Shown here piece after piece: positions 1-5,878 of a stretch of DNA of 5,895 bases. This stretch comes from Nitrosopumilaceae archaeon (GTDB taxonomy: Archaea; Thermoproteota; Nitrososphaeria; Nitrososphaerales; Nitrosopumilaceae): assembly GCA_013330055.1 (NCBI GenBank), contig DUJB01000026.1:44661-50555 (forward strand). The letters are read 5' to 3'. The notes beneath the pieces were generated by a model. That model saw nothing but the letters and a program-made list of their open reading frames with translations. It was not told the origin of the DNA and did not search any database. The position numbers and the translations under genes are program-made. The first letter of the stretch is position 1, and each line of letters opens with the position of its first letter.

Positions 1-1139
1 CCACCAAGTTCTACCCATAATCTTCCAAACAAAACCACAATTCCTATCATAAATAGAACATACAGTACTGCGCGTAGAGGATCTAATGCTGCGATATCAA
101 GTCCACGTGGCGGTGTAATATAATATAAAATTCCGCCTATCGGAGTAGAAGGACTTGATGGATCGAACATCCCAATGAAATTCATTAATGGGTTGTTATT
201 ACCTGGGTTGTAATTTGCCCAAAGCAATTGGCCTACAAACACCGCGTTTGCTGTTAATGCAGATGCTAAAATTACAGGAATGTTAGACACATACATTAGT
301 TTGATAGGATAAACTGCAGAAAATCCCCTGTACTTTGTTGATACAATCGGGATTTCTATTTTTATTCCCTGTGTATAAACTAAAATCAATAAGATCCCTG
401 CTGTTAGAAACAAACCAAAAAGACTAGGCAATTGATTAGCTCTGAAGAGAACGTCTAACAAGTTACCGCCATTCATAATTGAACCTGCAAGATATGGGAA
501 TATCCCAGTCAAACCACCATCTCCAGCAGGAACTGGACTAAACAAACTCCACAGCATTTGTTGTGCTACTCCTGCAGCAATGAAAAGGCTGATTCCACTT
601 CCAAGCCCCCATCCTTTTTGAATTAATTCGTCCAAAAACATGATTATAACCGAAGCAGCCATCAGCTGACCTATCAAAATATACCCTACTTCTGGAGATG
701 GAAGGTTGGGACCATAAACAGCTGCGCCGTATAGGATTGACTCTGCAACAATTACAATGTATGTTACCATTTTGGTAGCAGTCTGAAATAGACTTCGATC
801 TTCAGGTTTCTTAAAGTCAAGGTGAAAGATTTCAGACCCTTTCAAAAGTTGCATTAAGAGTCCTGCAGTAACAATTGGTCCAATACCAAGTTCTACCAGC
901 GTACCTTGTTGAGATGCAAAGATCACTCTTGCAAATGCAAGAAAGTCAAACTGAGGAGTTGTTGCACCATACAAAGGTGTCTGAGCCATTATCATGTAGA
1001 TTAAAAGTGCTAATCCACACCATGCAAGTCTAACTTGCAACGAGAGTTTCTTTTTTGGTTTCGGTACTTGTGGAATGTAGTTTTCAGCTTTTTTAATAAC
1101 TTTTATTAGTAAATTGGTAGGCGTTCCTTCTACACTCAT
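1..1139 (-). CDS. secY: Preprotein translocase subunit SecY (Sec61 alpha), 3' end cut off by the window edge
   Basis: This is the pore-forming subunit of the SecYE-beta channel in the cytoplasmic membrane, through which SRP-targeted and secreted proteins pass. The 379 codons present read without a stop to the window edge. Visible landmarks are a basic cytoplasmic N-terminus (KPKKKLSLQVR, about 27-37), TM1 at about 38-54, the plug/TM2 block TLVELGIGPIVTAGLLMQLL (80-99), GWGLGSGISLF (176-186) at the start of TM5, and the C4 cytoplasmic loop (TQGIKIEIPIVSTKYRG, about 256-272), which contacts the ribosome and FtsY/SRP side. TM7 contains YVSNIPVILASALTANA, followed by an Asn/Pro-rich external loop (about 309-352). 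TM8 lies at about 354-375 and ends with LWVELGG. The C5 loop, TM9 and TM10 (roughly 80-100 residues, from family length) lie outside. The ATG overlaps the rpl15 stop as ATGA, so translation is probably coupled. SecY closing the ribosomal-protein run is the usual archaeal arrangement. Confidence 0.97.
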   Translation of the reverse strand, partial: MSVEGTPTNLLIKVIKKAENYIPQVPKPKKKLSLQVRLAWCGLALLIYMIMAQTPLYGATTPQFDFLAFARVIFASQQGTLVELGIGPIVTAGLLMQLLKGSEIFHLDFKKPEDRSLFQTATKMVTYIVIVAESILYGAAVYGPNLPSPEVGYILIGQLMAASVIIMFLDELIQKGWGLGSGISLFIAAGVAQQMLWSLFSPVPAGDGGLTGIFPYLAGSIMNGGNLLDVLFRANQLPSLFGLFLTAGILLILVYTQGIKIEIPIVSTKYRGFSAVYPIKLMYVSNIPVILASALTANAVFVGQLLWANYNPGNNNPLMNFIGMFDPSSPSTPIGGILYYITPPRGLDIAALDPLRAVLYVLFMIGIVVLFGRLWVELG

Positions 1140-1558
1140 GCTTCTGCAAGCACCTCGCCCCCAGCTTGTTTTACTTTTTCTTCTGCAGAAGCAGAGAATC
1201 TTTCAACTTTAATGGCGTAAGCATTTTTGGTTTGACCTCCACCTAGAAGTTTATCATAACCTAGCTCTGTAAGATCTATGATCTTTTTTTCTCCTTCTTG
1301 TTTTCCGAATTTCGCAAAGAAAGAATCTAGGTCCCTTACACTAATCCATTTTTTCACAAGGTTTGGGTGTGGCGGGTGAGTAGAATCATGACCAAAATGA
1401 TTTGGATCGGTTAGGAGCATCTTGATAAAATGGTGCTTGTGCATACCAGACCTGCCAAGACCACCTTTGTGGCCACTTGCTCTGTGTTGACCAATTTGTC
1501 CCCATCCCATGTGTCTTCCGCCTCTGAGCCTTCGTGTTTTTCTAAGTCTTGTTGCCAT
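1136..1558 (-). CDS. rpl15: 50S ribosomal protein L15 (uL15), archaeal type
   Basis: uL15 is a large-subunit protein that threads a Gly/Arg/His-rich N-terminal extension into 23S rRNA and helps late assembly. The 140-residue protein has the family's basic glycine-rich start: RLRGGRHMGWGQIGQHRASG at residues 10-29, then HKGGLGRSGMHKHHF (30-44). A globular C-terminal half contains LLGGGQTKNAYAIKVERFS (104-122) and ends KQAGGEVLAEA. This length is close to archaeal homologues. It starts with ATG, one base after the rpl30 stop codon. A purine-rich AAGGA lies about 12 bases upstream. Its TGA stop overlaps the secY ATG by four bases. It sits fourth in the rpl18-rps5-rpl30-rpl15-secY run, and no separate promoter is visible. 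Confidence 0.97.
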   Translation of the reverse strand: MATRLRKTRRLRGGRHMGWGQIGQHRASGHKGGLGRSGMHKHHFIKMLLTDPNHFGHDSTHPPHPNLVKKWISVRDLDSFFAKFGKQEGEKKIIDLTELGYDKLLGGGQTKNAYAIKVERFSASAEEKVKQAGGEVLAEA

Positions 1559-1559
1559 T

Positions 1560-2027
1560 CTATATCATTTTCCTTACTTGTGCAAGAAGCTCCTTATGGC
1601 TACCTAAAATTCCTCCCTCACCATACATCTTCTTTGTATTTCGCTTAAAGCCATTTTTTGGTGGCGATAGTGCAAACCATGGTTTCAATGGTTTTAATTT
1701 TGATAATGTGGCTGTCCCTTCCACTAAAGATGAAGCAAGTTCATCAGTGTTTTTGAATCCTAGTTTGGTAATATCTTCTACAGTAATTTTTTGATAACCT
1801 CCTTTTCGTGCCTTTTTTTCCAACAGTTCCTTTGTAGTAGACACGTCTAATTCCTGCCAAGAAACGTAATGTTTGATCTTATCAAGCATGCCTTTAGTAT
1901 TATCTTTTGCAGGAATTATTGTTGCTCTGAATTTTTTATCCAAATGTAAAAGGTCAAGCGTAGTTCTAGCCCAATGTGGTACGTTTACTGTTCCTCTCAT
2001 TCTAACTACTAAGAAAGAATTTGCCAT
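1560..2027 (-). CDS. rpl30: 50S ribosomal protein L30 (uL30), archaeal long form
   Basis: uL30 binds 23S rRNA on the large subunit near the 5S rRNA side. The first 60 residues form the L30 fold (MANSFLVVRMRGTVNVPHWA, then DNTKGMLDKIKHYVSW). The archaeal/eukaryotic C-terminal part ends with the characteristic block WFALSPPKNGFKRNTKKMYG (117-136) and EGGILGSHKELL. I chose the ATG at 2027, giving 155 residues, because homologues begin within a few residues of the LVVR strand and the ATG is preceded by AAGGTTGAT. An in-frame TTG three codons upstream (2036) would add MIE and create a TTGA overlap with the rps5 stop; it is a possible but weaker start. The TAG stop is one base before the rpl15 start. 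Confidence 0.95.
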   Translation of the reverse strand: MANSFLVVRMRGTVNVPHWARTTLDLLHLDKKFRATIIPAKDNTKGMLDKIKHYVSWQELDVSTTKELLEKKARKGGYQKITVEDITKLGFKNTDELASSLVEGTATLSKLKPLKPWFALSPPKNGFKRNTKKMYGEGGILGSHKELLAQVRKMI

Positions 2028-2032
2028 TTCAA

Positions 2033-2668
2033 TCAACCTTGGCTAAATGTTTGCCTAAGACAGTTAAGAACTGCTCCGGATGTAGAAGTCATTGTATTTG
2101 TAGAACCTTTGCTTTTTGTCCAGACATCTTTTAGTCCTGCGAGTTTCAAGAGATTTCTAATATTTCCACCAGCAACTAATCCAAGACCCCTTGGACCCGG
2201 AATGATTTCGATTGTAACACTTCCTCCTCTGCCCCGTACTTTAAACGGAACGGAGTGAGGCTGATCACATCTACATTCCCAACTTCCACAACCAAGTTTT
2301 ACTGGACTTACTGCAAGATATGCAGCGTTTGTAGCTTTTTCAATTGCAATTCTCATTTGTTTTGATTTTCCTTGCCCGATTCCAAGCCATCCACTTTCAT
2401 CCCCAGCTGCAACCAATGCTTTGAATCTGGTATATTCACCGTTTGTTGTTTGTTTTTGTACTATTCCTACATCAATGACTTCGGTTTTAATTCCTGGTAG
2501 AAGTTTCTTGATTATTCCCGCTTCTTTAATCCTGTAACCATTTTCATAAATTTCTTTCATAGCTGTTATTTTACCAGTGCTTACCATAACACCAAGGCTT
2601 GTCCTTGGAACCCATACTTCTTCTTGTTCTTTTCTTTCTCTCCTGACTCTTTGTTCTGTATGACTCAT
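2033..2668 (-). CDS. rps5: 30S ribosomal protein S5 (uS5, eukaryotic S2 type)
   Basis: uS5 lies at the mRNA entry side of the small subunit and contributes to decoding fidelity and mRNA unwinding. The protein has 211 residues. A charged N-terminal tail (RRERKEQEEVWVPRT, 9-23) precedes the double-stranded-RNA-binding-like domain (about 45-120), which includes GDESGWLGIGQGKSKQ (89-104). The C-terminal domain carries GCGSWECRCDQPHS (126-139), GSVTIEIIPGPRGLGLVAGG (149-168) and LKDVWTKSKGSTNT (179-192). The insert with Cys127, Cys132, Cys134 and His138 is typical of archaeal S5 and could hold a metal, which is inference. The ATG overlaps the rpl18 stop as ATGA and has a good Shine-Dalgarno site, GAGGT, nine bases upstream. 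Confidence 0.98.
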   Translation of the reverse strand: MSHTEQRVRRERKEQEEVWVPRTSLGVMVSTGKITAMKEIYENGYRIKEAGIIKKLLPGIKTEVIDVGIVQKQTTNGEYTRFKALVAAGDESGWLGIGQGKSKQMRIAIEKATNAAYLAVSPVKLGCGSWECRCDQPHSVPFKVRGRGGSVTIEIIPGPRGLGLVAGGNIRNLLKLAGLKDVWTKSKGSTNTMTSTSGAVLNCLRQTFSQG

Positions 2669-3153
2669 TTAGTTTTAACCTCTGTATCTATTGCAGACTT
2701 GACCTTATCAATATCATTTATAACTTTAAGATGTTTACCACCAAGTCTTTCTTGATCTGGAAAAGTTTCATCATCTGCTGGTACTTCAAGACCAGCGTCT
2801 ATCACACCCTTTAGTGCTGCCGCCATTCTTTGCGTATATTTTCTTGTACCACTGTAAAGGACTGCATTCTTTGCTCCTTTAACAAGAGCTTTCTTTCCAG
2901 CAAGGTAACCAGTAAGATATGCAGCTGGTATGCTCTTCCTTGAGCCTTTCCAACCTTTATTTAATAGTGACCTAGAATGTGCAAATGCAAGAACTTTATC
3001 CCCTTCCATTTCTGGTTTGTGAATTTGGACTAGTGTATTCTCGTTTGAAATCTGTACTGTGATAAAGTCTCTTCTACCCATGAGAAGATGCTTTCTTTTT
3101 CTATAGTTTGTCTTCTCTTCTCTTAGTCTACGTAATATTTGCGAATATACCAT
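2665..3153 (-). CDS. rpl18: 50S ribosomal protein L18 (uL18), 5S rRNA binding
   Basis: uL18 binds 5S rRNA and helps dock the 5S particle on the large subunit. In the 162-residue protein the archaeal N-terminal signature RRLREEKTNYRKRKHLLMGR spans 8-27. It is followed by the L18 beta sheet (FITVQISNENTLVQIH), then AAYLTGYLAGKKALVKG (77-93), AVLYSGTRKYTQRMAAALKG (97-116) and DAGLEVPADD (119-128). Archaeal homologues are often nearer 180-195 residues, so the C-terminus here looks short, but the reading frame ends cleanly and overlaps rps5. It is the first gene after the argF gap, with a TATA-like element and a strong Shine-Dalgarno site just upstream, so it probably opens its own transcription unit. 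In many other archaea L19e precedes L18; here argF does. Confidence 0.96.
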   Translation of the reverse strand: MVYSQILRRLREEKTNYRKRKHLLMGRRDFITVQISNENTLVQIHKPEMEGDKVLAFAHSRSLLNKGWKGSRKSIPAAYLTGYLAGKKALVKGAKNAVLYSGTRKYTQRMAAALKGVIDAGLEVPADDETFPDQERLGGKHLKVINDIDKVKSAIDTEVKTK

Positions 3154-3157
3154 TACT

Positions 3158-3164
3158 ATCCTCT
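3158..3164 (-). promoter_or_regulatory. Ribosome binding site of rpl18
   Basis: The minus strand reads AGAGGAT, four bases before the rpl18 ATG (GAGG itself ends six bases before it). This is a good match to the complement of the archaeal 16S 3' end (GGAGGTGAT-like). It supports the ATG at 3153 and implies leadered initiation, even though the predicted leader is short. Confidence 0.6.
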
Positions 3165-3188
3165 TTCACAAAAAATTTCGGTAAAGCT

Positions 3189-3196
3189 CTTATAAA
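3189..3196 (-). promoter_or_regulatory. Predicted TATA-box promoter for the rpl18-rps5-rpl30-rpl15-secY unit
   Basis: The minus strand reads TTTATAAG directly after the argF stop codon, in the only intergenic gap between argF and rpl18. An archaeal TATA box is normally centred about 25-27 bases before the transcription start. That would place the start near 3166-3168 and give a leader of about 14 bases with the GAGG site inside it. The upstream BRE position is not a clear purine match. A T6 run on the minus strand (3170-3175) just ahead of the predicted start could end some argF transcripts, but it is short. The call rests on sequence and spacing only. Confidence 0.5.
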
Positions 3197-3198
3197 CG

Positions 3199-4113
3199 TT
3201 AGACTCGAAGTAGTGAAATCATAAGAGATTTTTGAGCATGTAAACGATTTTCAGCTTCATCCCAAACAGCTGATTGAGATCCATCAATTACCGAGTTTGT
3301 AACTTCTTGTCCACGCTTTGCGGGAAGACAATGTAGAAAAATTGCGTCTGGTTTAGCTTTTTTCATCAAAGACGAATTAACCTGAAATTTGGGTAAGAAA
3401 TCCTTAGTCCTATTAGTCGCTTGATGATGTATTGACACAAATGTATCAGTTACTACAACATCAGCATCGGTTACAGCTAATGCCGGATCGTTGGATAATT
3501 GAATTTCGCCGACCTTTTTTGATTCTTTTACAACATTCCGATCCGGCTCATATCCTTTTGGTGTTGCAATAGAAATATCAATTCCTGTTTTTACGCATCC
3601 ATAAATCATTGAATTGCAAACGTTGTTACCATCTCCTATCCAAGCAAGTTTTAAGCCAGTGAGTTTTTTCTTTTTTTCTTTTATTGTCATAAGGTCAGCC
3701 AATATTTGACATGGATGGAAAGAATCTGACAGTCCATTTATTACAGGAACTGCTGCACTTTTTGCAAGTATTTCCACCTCGTCATGTGAATACACTCGTG
3801 CCATTATAATATTGACATAACGAGAAAGTGTTTTTGCGGTATCTTCGATTGTTTCTCCCCTAGCAAGTTGTAATTCCTCAAAAGATAAGTGCAGAGCGTG
3901 TCCACCTAGTTGATACATTCCAGTTTCAAAACTTACTCGTGTACGCGTAGATGATTTTTGAAATATCATAGCAAGTGTTTTGTTTTTTAGTAAAGGCTTG
4001 TAAATCCCAGCTTTAAGATCTTTTTTTAATTTTATGGCGTTATTTAGAATTTCTTCAATTTCTTTTTTATCAAGCTCATTCAGCGTAAGTAGATTTTTTG
4101 TTTTTAGTTTCAT
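3199..4113 (-). CDS. argF: Ornithine carbamoyltransferase (variant SMG loop)
   Basis: This cytosolic enzyme converts carbamoyl phosphate and L-ornithine to citrulline in arginine synthesis. The 304 residues match the family length. The carbamoyl-phosphate domain carries SSTRTR (54-59), LARGETIEDTAKTLSRY (83-99) and HPCQ (133-136). The amino-acid-binding domain carries GDGNNVCNS (160-168), the catalytic HCLPAKRGQEVT (261-272) and ENRLHAQK (288-295). The position of the ornithine-family loop (usually W-V/T-SMG) reads DTFVSIHHQ (223-231), so Met-Gly of SMG is replaced by Ile-His. HCLP argues for ornithine or a close analogue rather than aspartate, so I keep the OTC call while noting that specificity is not proven. 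The ATG overlaps the ftsY stop as ATGA, with GGAG six bases upstream, so it is probably translated from the ftsY message. Its position between ftsY and rpl18 is metabolically out of place. Confidence 0.93.
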   Translation of the reverse strand: MKLKTKNLLTLNELDKKEIEEILNNAIKLKKDLKAGIYKPLLKNKTLAMIFQKSSTRTRVSFETGMYQLGGHALHLSFEELQLARGETIEDTAKTLSRYVNIIMARVYSHDEVEILAKSAAVPVINGLSDSFHPCQILADLMTIKEKKKKLTGLKLAWIGDGNNVCNSMIYGCVKTGIDISIATPKGYEPDRNVVKESKKVGEIQLSNDPALAVTDADVVVTDTFVSIHHQATNRTKDFLPKFQVNSSLMKKAKPDAIFLHCLPAKRGQEVTNSVIDGSQSAVWDEAENRLHAQKSLMISLLRV

Positions 4114-5444
4114 TTCTTACTCCAACCAAATAATGAACGCTTCTTTTTAGGTTTAGTGTCATCCTGCTCCATGGTTTGTTGCTCTTCTAATAACTCTGTT
4201 TTTGGTCTACCTTGTGAAATCCATTTTCTTATTTTTGTAGCCAATTCCATAGCTTCTTTATCGTTTTCAGGTGGTCTAATGTCAAACAATTTAGAATATT
4301 TTTCAATATCTTTAGTCGAAAGATTCTCAAATGGATCTTTTTGATCCATTGTTTGTAAATCTTGGTTTGATGTAGATTTAGGCTCCTGTTTTGTTTCTAC
4401 TTTAATTTCCGGTGTAGCCAGAATTACTTTTGGTTCTTGTTTTACCTCTTGTTCTATCTTTTCCATGTTAGTAACATTATCTTGTTCTTGTGGTTTTAGC
4501 TGTGTCTCTATCTTAGCTGTTTGTATTTGGATAGATTCTTCCAGGCCTAATATGGATTCTAGAAAAGCATCTTTATCAAAGATTTTCAGATCTTTGTATT
4601 CTTGACCAACACCTAGATACAGAATTGGGGTAGATGTGATCTTAACTATAGAAATTGCAGCACCGCCACGTGCATCAGCATCGCTTTTTGTCAGAATTGC
4701 TCCCTCAAATTTGGTGTATTGATGAAATTCTCGTGCTTGATTTACAGTATCATTACCCGCAAGAGAATCACCAACAAAAATTCTCAGATCAGGATTTACA
4801 ACTTTATTGATTTTTGATATCTGATCCATCAGATTCTTACTTGTTTGCATTCTTCCTGCCGTATCAATTAGTATACAATCAACTTTGTGAGATTTTGCGT
4901 AAAGCACAGCATCACGTGCAACAGCAGCTGGATCTGAACCATAGTTTTGTGCTATGATTTTAAGATTCAATCTCTTTGCATGTTCACTTAGTTGCTCAAT
5001 AGCACCTGCTCTGTATGTATCAGCTGCTGCAATAACAACGGAAAATTTGTTTTGTTGTAAGAGATGCGCTACCTTTGCCAAAGTAGTAGTTTTCCCAGTA
5101 CCGTTTATGCCTACGAATAGTATGATGTATGGCTCACCTGTTCCTTTTTTCTTTTGAATGTTTGATAAAATGTCAATTTTTCCTGTAGCACTAAATAGAT
5201 TTGAAATGTTTTCTCGCAAGCTCTGCTTTACTATACTTTCTATTTTTTCTTTTTCAATAGTTGTACCAATTAGTTTCTTTTTTAGATCAGACTTTATAGA
5301 ATCAATTACTTCTGTAGCAACATCAGATTCCATTAATGCAATTTCAAGTTCAAAGAGAACTTCGTCAATGTCCTTTTCCTTTAATTCCTTTTGTCCAAAA
5401 CTCTTTGTTGCAGAGGAAAATGCGTTCCTTAGTTTATCAAACAT
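4110..5444 (-). CDS. ftsY: Signal recognition particle receptor FtsY with C-terminal extension
   Basis: FtsY is the SRP receptor GTPase. It pairs with SRP54 at the membrane, and the two hydrolyse GTP to hand the ribosome to SecY. The N domain is a helical bundle (about 1-95), followed by the G domain: P-loop GINGTGKTTT (112-121), DTYRAGAIEQL (142-152), DTAGRMQ (194-200), TKSDADARGGAA (252-263) and closing loop GVGQEYKDLKIFD (278-290). The NG core is complete by about residue 300. The protein then continues for about 144 residues. First comes a Glu/Gln/Lys-rich linker with KQEPK twice (335-339, 352-356), then a predicted helical segment (about 366-415), then a basic tail KPKKKRSLFGWSKK (431-444). 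There is no acidic N-terminal A domain. The start ATG lies 11 bases after the pfdA stop, with a weak AAGG upstream. The pfdA-ftsY order is common in archaea. Confidence 0.97.
   Translation of the reverse strand: MFDKLRNAFSSATKSFGQKELKEKDIDEVLFELEIALMESDVATEVIDSIKSDLKKKLIGTTIEKEKIESIVKQSLRENISNLFSATGKIDILSNIQKKKGTGEPYIILFVGINGTGKTTTLAKVAHLLQQNKFSVVIAAADTYRAGAIEQLSEHAKRLNLKIIAQNYGSDPAAVARDAVLYAKSHKVDCILIDTAGRMQTSKNLMDQISKINKVVNPDLRIFVGDSLAGNDTVNQAREFHQYTKFEGAILTKSDADARGGAAISIVKITSTPILYLGVGQEYKDLKIFDKDAFLESILGLEESIQIQTAKIETQLKPQEQDNVTNMEKIEQEVKQEPKVILATPEIKVETKQEPKSTSNQDLQTMDQKDPFENLSTKDIEKYSKLFDIRPPENDKEAMELATKIRKWISQGRPKTELLEEQQTMEQDDTKPKKKRSLFGWSKK
4120..4125 (-). promoter_or_regulatory. Ribosome binding site of argF inside the ftsY 3' end
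   Basis: The minus strand reads TTGGAG, with GGAG six bases before the argF ATG. It lies within the last ftsY codons (Gly-Trp-Ser of the C-terminal tail). Together with the ATGA overlap it supports this start and coupled or reinitiated translation after ftsY. Confidence 0.5.
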
Positions 5445-5455
5445 AATGTATGCCT

Positions 5456-5878
5456 TTATTGCTTTGGATTACGATGTTCTTGAATCAAGTGATTCATTTC
5501 TTGCTGTCCGTGTTCTAGTCGTGCTGCTATTTCTTGTCGTTGAGCCGAAATCTGTTGTAGCGCAACCTCCAATTCTTTAATTCTTTGTTCTACATAATTA
5601 ATTGCAGTAGCTTTATCTTGTTCTATTGCAGTTCCTGCTCCGATATTTACAATCATTTTTTCTTTAGGTGAAATGGTAGCTTTAACATATGTTCCCATTC
5701 CAACAGGCACAAGAGTTTCGTATGGTGTATCTTCATTTATTGCAATCATTGATTCAATTGCACCTGATGCTTCCTGTAAAAGTTTGATGACAGCTTCTTC
5801 TCTTTGAATCAAGTCAGCCATGTAAGCTTCAAGTGCTTGCATCTGTTGCAACAATGCTTGAGCTTGTTCTTCACTCAT
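5456..5878 (-). CDS. pfdA: Prefoldin alpha subunit
   Basis: Prefoldin is a jellyfish-shaped alpha2-beta4 hexamer that holds unfolded cytosolic proteins and passes them to the thermosome chaperonin. The 140-residue protein shows the alpha-class layout. An N-terminal coiled-coil helix (about 1-48, Gln/Glu/Ala-rich) is followed by beta-hairpins (about 53-88) containing YETLVPVGMGTYVKATIS and MIVNIGAGTAIEQD. A C-terminal coiled-coil helix (about 89-135) then carries regular hydrophobic positions. The length is typical. I chose the ATG at 5878. An in-frame TTG two codons upstream would add MQ and is less likely. No strong Shine-Dalgarno site is visible, which fits coupling to an upstream gene off the window edge. 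The TAA stop is 11 bases before ftsY, so the two are probably co-transcribed. Confidence 0.95.
   Translation of the reverse strand: MSEEQAQALLQQMQALEAYMADLIQREEAVIKLLQEASGAIESMIAINEDTPYETLVPVGMGTYVKATISPKEKMIVNIGAGTAIEQDKATAINYVEQRIKELEVALQQISAQRQEIAARLEHGQQEMNHLIQEHRNPKQ

Noticed and set aside
1430..1794. Two plus-strand open frames opposite rpl15 and rpl30
   Set aside because: They are antisense to conserved ribosomal-protein genes, overlap each other, and show no recognisable motif.
2028..2036. TTG start for rpl30, giving three extra residues and an overlap with rps5
   Set aside because: The downstream ATG fits the family N-terminus better and has a purine-rich site at usable spacing. 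The TTG remains possible but is not preferred.
3170..3175. T6 run on the minus strand as an argF terminator
   Set aside because: Six Ts alone are weak evidence for archaeal termination in such AT-rich DNA, and it falls in the promoter of the next unit, so I did not list it as a feature.
4156..4344. 62-codon plus-strand open frame opposite the FtsY C-terminal extension
   Set aside because: I checked it because the extension is unusual. The minus-strand frame is continuous with the FtsY GTPase and has normal composition, while the plus frame is Ser/Phe-rich antisense with no motif.
4954..5157. 67-codon plus-strand open frame opposite the FtsY G domain
   Set aside because: It is the complement of the P-loop region of a clear GTPase and has no independent support.
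5158..5580. 140-codon plus-strand open frame opposite the ftsY start and the pfdA end
   Set aside because: It lies antisense across two well-supported genes, is hydrophobic and serine-rich as expected from complementing lysine/glutamate-rich codons, and matches no family I know. It is a shadow frame.
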